Source: Nipponacmea schrenckii (lineage: Eukaryota; Mollusca; Gastropoda; Lottiidae). Taken from it: a stretch of DNA of 64,000 bases. This document shows positions 24,329 to 36,200 of this stretch, one piece after another. Positions within the stretch are counted from its first letter, which is position 1; each line of letters begins with the position of its first letter. A program made the position numbers and the translations under genes. Where the stretch lies: positions 26,990,338 through 27,054,337 of the forward strand of contig CM060199.1 of NCBI GenBank assembly GCA_030562195.1, read 5' to 3'. A model generated the notes under the pieces. It did not search any database. It worked only from the letters and a program-made list of their open reading frames with translations, and was not told where the DNA came from.

Positions 24329-26545
24329 AATAAAATAATCCGAACGATTACAATACGTTTTCGCCAAAGTCGAAATACGTAAAAAACTAGAGCCGTACGA
24401 CTAACGGCACTGAAGCAGTGCGTTGCATAACGGGAATGCAGCATTAAGAATTCAAAAAATGAAATAATGTATTTGCATCGTTTCTATTAGACGTTGAGAG
24501 AGGTGTTTTACAAAACGTCGAAAAAAAAACAATTCGCGATCTAAGGGTCATAACACCTTATTTGAGATTATAAATTGATTTCGGATTTCATTAACTTTCC
24601 AGATCGTTAATCATTTTTAATCTGTTTATTTATTACTAAACATCTATATTAATTTAGGTAGTAGGAACATTAGATCCTGCAATTTGTGGCAAGTTGCCAA
24701 TGTATAACATAGAGACATCAAATTAACAGCGCGGCTTTACATCTTTAAGAGTGTATTTTATAGAGTTGCGTCCCTTAGACCACTATTCTACTCAACTGTA
24801 CATTATTGTTGCTTTAGAGATATAATGTAAAATTCTAAAGGTTGTAATTCCCTGCCAAATATTCCATATCATACATCGCCCACAACGAGAAATACACAAT
24901 AATCCCTTTTATTTAAGATATATAATAGCTTAGAATCATTTTAACTGGATGTAGAACGATTAAACGAAAAATAAATTTGGATCGCTGAAACTCATATCTT
25001 GTGGATCGCCCAAATGTAACGTTTCTAAAACAGACCGTTTTATATGAATTTGCAATTTTTGAATGCCGATAAAACCTTAAGTATAAATCTTACAATAAAG
25101 TTTTATATATCATTGGATAGATCTTCTCGAGACCTATCACATTTGTACAGGTCAAAAGATCGCCCAATGCCAACGTCACAATATACGACCCTTCAAAGTT
25201 TTTAAAAATTTTAATCGTAAAAGAATCAAAATCAAAATCACAATTAAAAAATCGGTTTCCATATATATTTCGGCGATCGGTAATAGATGCTATATACATC
25301 AAAATAACACAAATCGAATTATCCCCTGAGACTCTATTTCGATTTAAAGAAAAACACGCACAGTTAGTGTAGAAGAAATTACAAAATTTTGAAATTTTTA
25401 AACGCGCAATTTTGATTAAAGTACCAAGTGTGATATATTAATAGAAAGATGCGATTAAGCGTAAAAGGAATATGTAAGAAATTCTGTCCAATGTAAATTA
25501 GGTCACGTGATAGAGCTATTAAAAGTTAAAATTCGTGATTTTTAATTGGCTGCAAAACCGGAAGTAAACATCGGACAACAAAAGTGAAGATACCATTGGG
25601 TAGATATAATCAAGGGCAATAACTTTTGTTAAGGTCAAAAGGTCACCGAAGGTCAAGGTCGCGAAATATGACATTTTAAATTTTTGACAATTACTGGAAA
25701 ATTTCAACCGGAAATAAAAGAAAAGCAAAAGCGAAATTCAAAAATCCCTTCCCATACTTTTTTGCGCAATCGTTAAATGTTTTTAGAAAATCTAAAATTA
25801 TGCAAATTAGATTTAACCCTGAGGCCCCATTTTGAGTTTTACAAAAAATAGTCATATCCAGCTGGCGGCTGATCCGTTACTTGCGGTTCGGATTTTTTTA
25901 ATTTAGCATCATTTAATAGACAATTGTAGCTAATTGCAAAAGAAATTTTTCAAATATCTTCAATATTTCGGAAGTGCAAAATTCAACTTTAAAAGCAAAT
26001 AACTTCAAAACCGGAAGTGATATCGAAATTTCGAAAATTAATTATAGTTCGCAATCAAAATGTTTATATATCTGTAAATTTTCAAATCGATCGAAATAAA
26101 ATTGTAGAAGTTGAGAAAAGGGCAAAAATTAAAATTAAAAAAGTCAGCGACAAAGTTCAAACTTGTAAAAGTTTGAAAAAGCTATCTTGTAAAGAAAGAT
26201 AGATAGTAATAAATAAAAAAAACGCTATCAAAATTGATTAAAAACTAGCGTCGTAAATGAGAAAAAACCTAAAGTTAGACATAGGCCCGTACGTCATTTC
26301 CGGTTGGACAAAATGGCGTCAAAATACATTCATGTAGTTTAGTTTCGCCGGTTTTGCGGGAGAAATGTTAACAGTTTTTATGTGGCATTTGTAGTTTTGG
26401 CTGGGCGCGATGGGAAGGATTCGAAAAAAAAAAAAAAAAAAAAAGAAAAAACATTTCGAAAACAAAGCAGTGCGTTCGAAGAACGCAATGCAATAAAATA
26501 ATCCGAACGATTACAATACGTTTTCGCCAAAGTCGAAATACGTAA
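24329..26545 (+). mobile_element. CTAGAGCC-type repeat insertion flanked by 54-bp direct repeats
   Basis: A 54-bp sequence (24329-24382 and 26492-26545, AATAAAATAATCCGAACGAT...) is repeated exactly or nearly so on both sides of a 2.1 kb segment. The segment starts ACTAGAGCCGTACG and has GCAGTGCGTT near both ends (24415, 26467). Inside are 'aggtcaaggtc' motifs (25630), 'cctgaggccccattttgag' (25819) and 'cttgcggttcggatt'. The last three also occur in 42652-44456, so both are copies of one family. No coding capacity; class unknown. The direct repeats are too long for a normal target duplication and may be element termini. Confidence 0.55.
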
Positions 26546-26549
26546 TAAA

Positions 26550-26612
26550 AAGATTCGAAACGAAACTAATAAAATACGAACGAAAGTTAGGTCTTTATTT
26601 TGATTAGACCGA
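26550..26612 (-). repeat. Terminal fragment of a long-TIR element
   Basis: ATTCGAAACGAAACTAATAA through TTAGGTCTTTATTTTGATTAGAC matches the right terminal inverted repeat of the elements at 30366-30887 and 42302-44501. Only this end is present. Confidence 0.7.
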
Positions 26613-26689
26613 CGAAACAACCCAAGGAGAAACACAAATAGAGTTAGATCAATATTAAATTACGAATACGATTTAATAGCCATCTCAAA

Positions 26690-27420
26690 AACCCCTTTTA
26701 CATCCATAGATATCCTATAAATAGCTCAGGCCGCGATAAAGCGTTCCGTTCTCGGTCCAGACCAGGCTGCGATAAAATGTGCCCATTTACATTATACAAA
26801 ATCATGCGTACCGAGAACGGTTTCGTTTGTTTAGTGTAAACGGTGAAGGTTCTCGGCACGCTTGTTAGTGGAACTCTTCTGTAAAAAGATTAGAAATAAT
26901 CCTTTATGTCACCCGGATGTTGCAATGACGCTTGATATGGTCATATTTTACCTTTTATACTAATTTTTCGTACGCAGCAGGAAAGAATGAAAAAGGTTTG
27001 AGTATGAGAGAACCCTATCGAGCCCAAATTACCCATGGACTTTTATTTGAAAGAAGTACTAAGTAACAAATGCGCGTTACCTACAAGGAGAAAATATATT
27101 GTCATGGCGTTTGTTAACTCGTTGTGTACATTCTGTCGGGCAGCCATTTTAAAATTTTAGGAATGATGACGAAATTCCGTGAGAAACGGTCAAGATCGTC
27201 TTTGACGCATGCGCAGTGAAGTAGACTCAGACCTTAGACCGTTTACATTACACAAATTTATCGAGTCTGTTGTCGGAACTGTTCCGAGACCACTTCCCTG
27301 AGGTGGTTCAGAATTGGAACGGTTCTCGGTACTTTCGACCGTTTACATTACACAAAATTCATCAGTATCGTTCTCAGAACGGTACCGAGAACGGAATATT
27401 TTTGTAATGTAAAGGGGTTA
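26690..27420. mobile_element. MITE-like element with CCCCTTTTACAT ends
   Basis: The left end AACCCCTTTTACATCC and right end TAATGTAAAGGGGTTA are inverted repeats. Inside, 'gaccgtttacattacacaaa' is repeated (27236 and 27336), and 'cggtaccgagaacgg'-type palindromic motifs occur at 26740, 26810, 27318 and 27380. The dense internal inverted repeats suggest a foldback. No coding sequence. No target duplication was identified. Confidence 0.5.
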
Positions 27421-27703
27421 AAGTCTATTTAGAGGCATGACGATTTGTTAGGTCTCTAAAGGACTTTATCTTTGATTAGGCTGAGGAGTCTTGAGTAGGT
27501 GTCTGTCTGATGGTAATGGTTAAAGATAAGGGGATAAGCGGCGGCATGCTCTCTCTTTCTCAGGGTGTCATTCATATTACTGGTAATACACCTCCAGTGT
27601 ACACAGTCAGTCTCCTAACGTTCTTTGTACAGAGATGACCATCGAATTGCCTGTTTTTGTATTTAATTGTAAAAGAACTGGATTTTGAAGAAATGGTTTG
27701 CAG

Positions 27704-27975
27704 AGGTTCTAATCGTGGAGAAAATCGATTTCTTAGTATGCAAAAAGTCTTGTATATTATCACTAAACGGTACTGTTAGAAAGTTCATATCATATATGAC
27801 AATATTTTATGAAGTGAATGGAAGCGGCATTGACTATGAAGCAGAAAGGTTACCAATAATTCCTGAAACAGTTACGACACAGACAATATCAAACGTAATT
27901 AATAAAAATAACATTGGAAACATGCCAACACAATTTCTTGATGTTAATAAAAATGAAATAAGCGACTATATTTAG
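27704..27975 (+). CDS. Possible terminal coding exon, unknown protein
   Basis: An acceptor TGGTTTGCAG at 27703 is followed by an open frame that reads ...KKSCILSLNGTVRKFISYM... and stops at 27975. An AATAAA lies at about 28067. One N-glycosylation sequon (NGT) and several T/I/N-rich stretches are visible. I do not recognise a domain and found no upstream exon. The polyadenylation signal at the right distance is the best support; it could equally be a chance open frame. Confidence 0.3.
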
Positions 27976-28215
27976 GACAATTCGAACAAAAACACACTAA
28001 GCACAACATTCTATGAAATTAAAACATTGCAATCATTCTTTAATGAACGTGTTCTTTTATCCATGTGAAATAAAGAATTATTTTGTATTAACTTATTTTT
28101 TCTTAAGAGCAAGGTCATTATAAGAATCTATTACAAATGGTACAGAAGCTTTTATGGGAATGAACAAAATAACCCACGTTAGTTAAGCTGAACATGTATC
28201 TCAATTCTATTTCAG

Positions 28216-28681
28216 GGTCCAAAAGAATAATAAAAAATGCATTGAAGCTTCAAATAAATTCACAGAATGCCCAGAAACTAAGACAACGATTTTGGAACTG
28301 GTTAAAATTCAGAATCCAGAAGCCTGCGGAGGAGCGGCCGGATTTGAAAGCGGAGTTTTCCAATCGGATAATACAACACCACCTAAAGACCAATCAGATA
28401 TTACAACACCACCTATAGACCAATCAGATAATACAACACCACCTAAAGACCAATCAGATAATACAATACCACATTTAGACCAATCAGATAATACAATACC
28501 ACATTTAGACCAATCAGATAATACAACACCACCTATAGACCAATCAGATAATACAACACCACCTAAAGACCAATCAGATAATACAACACCACCTAAAGAC
28601 CAATCAGAGAATGCAACATCACCTTTGTACCAATCGCTTATACTATTGATAACTATATCGCTTATGAAGTTTATATTTTAA
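28216..28681 (+). CDS. Repeat-rich surface-protein-like exon with hydrophobic C-terminus
   Basis: The acceptor CTATTTCAG (28215) opens a frame of 154 residues to the stop at 28681. The first third has four cysteines (KKCIEAS, TECPETK, EACGG). Then come about nine copies of a 10-residue repeat of the type DNTTPP(K/I)DQS, coded by a 30-bp minisatellite at 28365-28610. Each repeat carries an N-T-T sequon, so heavy N-glycosylation is possible. The last 18 residues (LYQSLILLITISLMKFIF) are hydrophobic and end the protein, the pattern of a GPI-anchor signal or a C-terminal membrane anchor. A signal-peptide exon upstream is expected but not found. An AATAAA lies at about 28764. I do not recognise a family. 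Confidence 0.5.
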
Positions 28682-28919
28682 AATTCCTTAGATATAGATT
28701 CCTTTTAGTTGCAGCTATAATATAACAACTATATAATAACTTGACTTAATGAATTGCTTTACTTGTTAAATAAATAGAAAAATAAAAACAATAACTTGAC
28801 TTACTGTACTTCTCTTACCTAGTTTTAATTATAGCTTTAATATAAGAACTATATAATGACTTGACTTAATAAATACTTTCTAGTTTTACTTGTTAAATAT
28901 ATAGTAAAATAAAAACAAT

Positions 28920-29880
28920 GACTTGACATACTGTATTTCATACACCTAGTTTTGAGCTTTAATAGTTAAATAGTTAAATAAGAACAATGAATCGATATAC
29001 AGTATTTACCACACCTAGTTTTAAGCTTTAATAGTTAAATAGTTAAATAAGAACAATGAATCGATATACAGTATTTACCATACCTAGTTTTAAGCTTTAA
29101 TAGGTAAATAGTTAAATAAGAACAATGAATCAATATACAGTATTTACCACACCTAGTTACTAGCTTTAATAGTTAAATAGTTAAATAAGAACAATGAATC
29201 GATATACAGTATTTACCACACCTAGTTTTAAGCTTTAATAGTTAAATAGTTAAATAAGAACAATGAATCAATATACAGTATTTACCACACCTATTTTTAA
29301 GCTTTATAGTTAAATAGTTAAATAAGAACAATGAATCGATATACAGTATTTACCACACCTAGTTACTAGCTTTAATAGTTAAATAAGAACAATGAATCAA
29401 TATACAGTATTTACCACACCTAGTTTTAAGCTTTAATAGTTAAATAGTTAAATAAGAACAATGAATCGATATACAGTATTTACCACACCTAGTTTTAAGC
29501 TTTAATAGTTAAATAGTTAAATAATAACAATGAATCAATATACTGTATTTCTCACACCATGTTTTAAGCTTTAATAGTTAAATAGTTAAATAAGAACAAT
29601 GAATCGATATACAGTATTTACCACACCTAGTTTTAAGCTTTAATAGTTAAATAGTTAAATAAGAACAATGAATCGATATACAGTATTTACCACACCTAGT
29701 TTTAAGCTTTAATAGGTAAATAGTTAAATAAGAACAATGAATCAATATACAGTATTTACCACACCTAGTTTTAAGCTTTAATAGTTAAATAGTTAAATAA
29801 GAACAATGAATCGATATACAGTATTTACCACACTTAGTTTTAAGCTTTACTTTTAATATAGTTAATTGAAAACAATGAAT
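28920..29880 (+). repeat. Minisatellite of a 69-bp unit, about 14 copies
   Basis: The unit begins ACAGTATTTACCACACCTAG and includes AGTTAAATAGTTAAATAAGA and CAATGAATCGAT. It varies little between copies, except that one copy (29370-29390) has lost one AGTTAAAT. Degenerate relatives lie just before it (28690-28920), directly after the stop codon and AATAAA of the 28216 exon, so the array seems to have grown out of that 3' flank. Confidence 0.85.
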
Positions 29881-30365
29881 CGATACACTTTTTCTTTTTT
29901 ACATCTAGTTTTAAGCTTAAATAGTTAAATAAGAATAATGAATCAACCTAGTTTTTTGTTTAATGTTTCCTTGTCTACTGAACGCGAGAATTGTATGGAG
30001 GTCAATCGTATTCCGAATTAGATTGAATATTTCATTTATATTTCCTTTACACTGATCGCATATTTAATTAATGCATCCGAAGTCAATATTCTGCATTGAA
30101 AGTGTCGTCCAGGCTTTAATGGGACTTACTGCAAAGTTTCAACGAGATTTCTGGAAAAAGTTATAGAAGGTTGAAATTAACATGTACAAATGAATTAGAA
30201 TAAGTGGATTGAGTCTACTAAATACCATACCTTTCCACGGTAAATCACACAATTCAACCCTCTTAAACATTCTCAGAATCTCGTTCTCCAGGAAATGATA
30301 ATAATGCATCGCGGCTTCAACACGTTATTTACACGTTCATTTTACAGATTGATATATGCTAGATA

Positions 30366-30887
30366 CAGTCTAATTAAAATCTAGAACTAACTTTCGTTCG
30401 TATTTTATTAGCTCCGTTTCGAATGTTTTATTATCTATTGGCTTTTACGTATTACTACAGTAAGGTCTGACACTGGCCTACAAGACGGGCTGTTCAAACG
30501 ACTTTTGACTTATCGATCTTTTGACCTTATGACCTCTGTTTTATCTAGTCCACATAATTTGAACTGATTCTGAACAGCCAATGAAAAAGGCTGGTACAAC
30601 AACGTTCGTCACAATGACGACTTGAGCGGTCTTGATAAGCTAGTTTAATACAACTCAACGACTCAGAATGCACCAATTGTTCGCGTCACATTATCCCGTA
30701 GCAGGAAAGGGCAGCCACCTGATTGGTCAAAACACAAATAGGTCAAAGGTCGTTTGAACAGTTCGTCCTGCAGACGAGTGTTAGACCTTACTGTAGTGAT
30801 TACGTAAAAAGCCAATAGATGATAAAACATTCGAAACGAAACTAATAAAATACGAACGAAAGTTAGGTCTATATTTTAATTAGACTG
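30366..30887. mobile_element. Long-TIR foldback element (copy 1)
   Basis: The ends CAGTCTAATTAAAATCTAG and its complement AATTAGACTG begin inverted repeats of about 110 bp: 30366-30475 pairs with 30780-30887, running through GTTTCGAAT and GTAATCACTACAGTAAGGTC. The centre (30476-30780) contains a degenerate inner inverted pair ('gacctttgac', 'ggtcaaaggtcg'). No protein. A second copy, with a 9-bp target duplication, is at 42302-44501. Long TIRs with a 9-bp duplication are typical of Mutator-like (MULE) or related foldback transposons; that class is inference. Confidence 0.75.
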
Positions 30888-31232
30888 ATAATAGGTAAAA
30901 TAATATTCCCAACCCTGACTTAATCCTTAGTGTGGAAGTGTTCAATACAAACTACATGATGTTTACTTTGGACAAATTTTTCCCCGATATTAGCAAACCA
31001 TTTAAAAGATAATTCTTGGTTTTTATAAGAAAATTTTGATTAACCTTTTCAAAATATAGCCTATATAGATCCAGGCCTTTTGTCAGGTATAAGTTTTATT
31101 TTTATAGGCTTCCGCGTACCGGGACCTTTAGAGCCTTCACAAAAGATGAACAGATGCAACTAATTGCAGTATGAGCTAGGTTTCAAGGTTTTATAGGCGA
31201 GTTTAAACCGTCTATAATAATGGTCGAGGCCT

Positions 31233-32437
31233 AGTATCGGTAGCTTTTAGATTGGTCCGCAGATTTGAAATTGATGTATAATCATTAGAATCGATGGCTA
31301 CATACTCTAAGTACTCCTTCTCTCCTCTTTCTACTAATAGGCATACTAAAACATACTGAGTGGTAGCCCTAGTTAGAACTTTGATAATAATAGAATAGAC
31401 CGTTCAGTCGTCTCGTCTACAACGTTCAGTCCACTCGCCTACAACATTCAGTCGACTCGTCTAAAACGTTCAGTCGACTCGTCTACAACGTTCAGTCTAT
31501 CGTCTACAACATTCAGTCCACTTGCCTACAACGTTCATCCCACTCGTCTTCAACGCCCAGTCCCCTCCCCTACAACATTCAGTCGACTCGTCTAAAACGT
31601 TCAGTCCACTCGTCTACAACGTTCAGTCCACTCGTCTACATCATTCAGTCCACTTGCCTGCAACGTTCAGTCCACTCGTCTACAACATTCAGCCCACTCG
31701 TCTACAACGTTTAGTCCACTTGCCTACAACGTCCAGTCCACTCGTTTACAACGTTCAGTCCACTTGCCTACAACGTTCAGTCCATACGTCTACAACGTTC
31801 AGTCCACTTGCCTACAACGTCCAGTCCACTGGTTTACAACGTTCAGTCCACTCGTCTACAACTTTCAGTCCACTCGTTTACAACATTCAGTCCACTTGCC
31901 TACAACATTCAGTCCACTCGTTAACAACGTTCAGTCCACTCGTTAACAACGTTCAGTCCTTCAGTCCACTCGTTAACAACGTTCAGTCCACTCGTTAACA
32001 ACGTTCAGTCCACTCGTTAACAACAACGTTCAGTCCACTCGTCTACAACGTTCAGTCCACTCGTTTACAATGTTCAGTACAATCGCCTACAACATTCAGT
32101 CGACTTGCCTACAACGTTCAGTCGACTTGCCTACAACGTTCAGTCCACTCGTTTACGACGTTCAGTCGACTCGCCTACAACATTCAGTCAACTTGTTTAC
32201 AACGTTCAGTCCACTTGCCTACAACGTTCAGTCCACTCGTTTACAAATCAAGCGACGACTCCTCTACAACCTAATTATTATAATAAACAGCTTTCATTGA
32301 ACTATTTTTTGTTTTATTTATCATTAATAGAGGTGGCTTCAAACGATCAGAATACCTTCAACATGGTTTCTGTAATGAGCGATCATTCTATTTTTCCATT
32401 ATGTCTCATAAAAGGGGACAGTCCCTAAACGTAAACA
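31233..32437 (+). repeat. Dispersed repeat B with the 22-bp minisatellite (about 38 units)
   Basis: Second copy of the element at 16643-17668. The left flank is about 90 percent alike (AGTATCGGTAGCTTTTAGAT) and the array spans 31400-32246. The right flank is shared up to GTCCCTAAACGTAAACA. The array is longer than in copy A and includes a homogenised block of CTCGTTAACAACGTTCAGTC units (31917-32025). The flank directly before the array lacks the 120 bp present in copy A. The shared flanks on both sides show that a defined 1 kb unit, not just the satellite, was duplicated. Confidence 0.8.
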
Positions 32438-33210
32438 GTCTACTGTTCATTGTGTAAGAATTGTGAGAGATTTGTTGCGTTATAAACTGCTGGACACTGT
32501 TACAGGTTATCCACAACTTGATCTTGAGAAGCAAAAGTGGAGGTAAATGGAGGTACAAAATAATGTTCCAGAAACCATTTTAAATGTATTTGAGTAATTT
32601 CCCCAGTCTGTGGGATACTATTAAGAACTAACTTTTGCCAAGCTGTTGGGGTGGTGAATCCATTTACTGAGATTAAAGGTTGCTACCCTTCTCGAGACTT
32701 AAAGGACTGTCGTCGATATGCTATGATTTGTTCTGTCCCACATACAGGTCTAAATTTTTCGCTGAACTTTGTTTCAGTTATTGTAAAACGACCTATAATC
32801 TGAGAATAGACTAACATTATATACTATAAACCTGGCTGAATTTGGCCTGCAGTGTTATGTTAGTACATGTAATTGTGAAAGAGTACTACAATATACTCAT
32901 AACAATAAAACACCCTATTCAACAGATTATTATCAAAATCGATCATATTACCCCCCCCCCCCCCCAATAAAATCGTGTTATATCCTGATTATTTATTTGA
33001 ATCGATCTTTTACGGTTGAAATAATACAATTACCAACACTGTAGATACTGCATTCTGGTTATCAAATACACTCAAATTTCTAAGAAAAAGATAGATACCG
33101 TAGATATGAAATACGTTCATACCGGGCGAGCAACAGATCAGCATTGAGCACTTGACGGGCAACAAGGAAAAGGTCTTCTACAGAATAAAGTATAAGTTGT
33201 TGAAATCAAG
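32438..33210. other. Non-coding stretch with a C15 run; putative promoter of the peptide gene
   Basis: I see no exon. A run of 15 C is at 32951-32965. The last 100 bases, up to the ATG at 33211, would hold the 5' UTR and promoter of the secreted-peptide gene. No TATA box is obvious, so no promoter is called. Confidence 0.4.
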
Positions 33211-36200
33211 ATGTTTTTACAGTTGGTATTCGTTGCTGTTATTGGTATGTATTTTACTTGTTCAACCTTATTCGAATTTACAAACAGAAAACTAAAACGG
33301 CTTCCTCGTAGTGAAAGAAGTAATTACCTTCTCCTGGAGAGTTTACAAGACTAAGATCCAAAAATGCAAAGGATTACTTCAGGGAGATAATGAAAGGGGA
33401 TCTAATCTAGCATGTACAAGAACATAGCTCAGATTTTTATTCCTTTTGTAAGCAGTCACTAAACGATTAGTATATATATCAGGGCATTCATCCTGGAAAT
33501 AGCAATCATAGAGGCATTTTTAGCTGTGGAATTGTCGATGGCGACAGGAGGTATAATTTGATTGCCATGCTGAATATTTAGACCGTGAGGTACACCTGTT
33601 TGTAATTGGTTTATCCAGAAACTCTCCCTCTGCAGTCGCCTTGTGGTAGGTTTGGTTGTTGTACAAATAGACACCTTTTCTATGGGCATAACAATAAAAT
33701 GTTCAATGGAATAATTAGTGCATTGAAATGATTCGCGATTATCTTTTTTATGGAGAATATCCAAGCGTTTACCGCTTAAACCATTACACATTGCGTTTTG
33801 GGCTTCAACAAAATATCATAAGTCGCATTTTCTTACAGTAAATGGGGTAAATGTTTGTACCGATTCAGCAATTAGTAAGCTTGATTTCAGTTTTAACTAT
33901 AGGAGAACTATAAGAGAATAATCTTGAGACTAATTAAGCTAAAAACTTTGAATTGTGGTTCGAATATTGAGACCGCAGTGTTCCCTTGCCGTTAAGAAAT
34001 TTATAATTTTCTTTCCACAACTACATATTGAACCGTCTCTAATAATAATAAAAATAATAAAAATGATAATAATAATATTAATAATAATCTAACATTGAGC
34101 CCGTTAAAATACAAAAACTACAAATAACACATATACAAGGCGATAAAAAACATATTGTACAGTTTATAAACAGCCTATAAATACTATAGAAATTGAAGGG
34201 GAGAATTATATAATATTGTGCTGTTTTAATTCTCCATAAAAATGAAATTTCTGAAAAGAATACTGATTTGGCTTCTCTTATTTTAACTGACTGATTATTC
34301 CACAATTTTACACCTTTATATTTTAAACTGTGTTTATAAAGGTCTATTCTAGGTTTAGTAAACGTTAACTTTTTATTAATGGACGAATAAGATGTTTTGT
34401 AGGATAAAAATTATTACGTATCTTAAATATAAATACAACAGAATTAAACTTATGGCGTATAGTATAATCAATAATATTCATGGATCTAAGCTAATTTTTA
34501 TAATTGTTAGAGATATAGTTATTAGTATTCAGTATTAAAAAGGCCCAGGCTTGATTTGTTTCGGACAATCATCCGACAGCCTCAAACACATGAAATCTTT
34601 TGCTTAGCTAATCAGAAATAGTCTACAGAGCTTANNNNNNNNNNNNNNNNNNNNNNNNNNNNNNNNNNNNNNNNNNNNNNNNNNNNNNNNNNNNNNNNNN
34701 NNNNNNNNNNNNNNNNNNNNNNNNNNNNNNNNNNNNNNNNNNNNNNNNNNNNNNNNNNNNNNNNNNNNNNNNNNNNNNNNNNNNNNNNNNNNNNNNNNNN
34801 NNNNNNNNNNNNNNNNNNNNNNNNNNNNNNNNNNNNNNNNNNNNNNNNNNNNNNNNNNNNNNNNNNNNNNNNNNNNNNNNNNNNNNNNNNNNNNNNNNNN
34901 NNNNNNNNNNNNNNNNNNNNNNNNNNNNNNNNNNNNNNNNNNNNNNNNNNNNNNNNNNNNNNNNNNNNNNNNNNNNNNNNNNNNNNNNNNNNNNNNNNNN
35001 NNNNNNNNNNNNNNNNNNNNNNNNNNNNNNNNNNNNNNNNNNNNNNNNNNNNNNNNNNNNNNNNNNNNNNNNNNNNNNNNNNNNNNNNNNNNNNNNNNNN
35101 NNNNNNNNNNNNNNNNNNNNNNNNNNNNNNNNNNTAAGATCATTGACTTAAAGGCAGTCAATTTTTTTTCCAGAGATAAAGTTTATTCAATGATGAAACA
35201 GCTAGACCCTGAAGGAATCCAACTACGTAAATCACACAGGTTGTCCAGACGGATGTATTCTAATAGGGGACCAAATTATCTTATTCATATTGATGGGTAT
35301 GACAAAATAAAGCGTTATGGGTTCGCTATACATGGAGCCATATGCGGGTAGGTTACAAACCCTTTAAGCAAATAACAAGTGTCCTCAAAAAAATGGCAAA
35401 TCATTAGATGCGTCGGACGAAGGTCAGATGGATCTAGTGGAATCGAAGATATATATATATATAAGTGGTGCAGATCTTGCAGCAAATAGATCATTTTTCA
35501 TTATTGTCGTATGAAGACATTATTTGCCTTACAGCAAAACTATAAAATAAATAAAATAATAGCATCTATAATACACATATAGTCAATATTGTTCAAAAGC
35601 AATTGTTTAATATGTCGCATGTATGAAACATCGATTATGATAAGAAAAAACATATTCAATACTATATAAAGTTTTCTTCTTGTCTGAAACAGTTTGCTGC
35701 AAAGTATGCTATTTATCATGTAATAAGTAGCTATGCTCTTCCTATGAATAAGTAAAACTGCATTCATTTCATTTCATTTCCTATGAATAATATGACTTTT
35801 AAAGTTACATTTAAAACTGGGTTGTGGTATAAATGCTTTTTTAAATTATAGAGAATTCTTGAGATTTGCCTTCACCAATCTTATACAACAGGACCTAAAC
35901 TACATAAGAGAAGATTGGAACCAACATAAAGTGGTCCATACACGTTCAATAAAGTCATCAATAACATTGATTCAATATATTGATTCAACATATTGAATCA
36001 ATGATATTGAAAGAAAATGCCCACACACGATTCAATATTTCTGTCAATAAAGTTCTCATTTATTGCCAGTTGAAAGTCTGTACGTCGAGGCTAACGAACC
36101 CTCATTGTACGACAGACGTGATAGACTTTCACTACAGTATGCTATTAAAATAGCATCTTTGCCATACCATCCGGCTCACCGCCCCGTATTTAGTCCTTAT

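Noticed and set aside
31522..32300. Open frames in the second 22-bp array
   Set aside because: Same arithmetic effect of the satellite unit.
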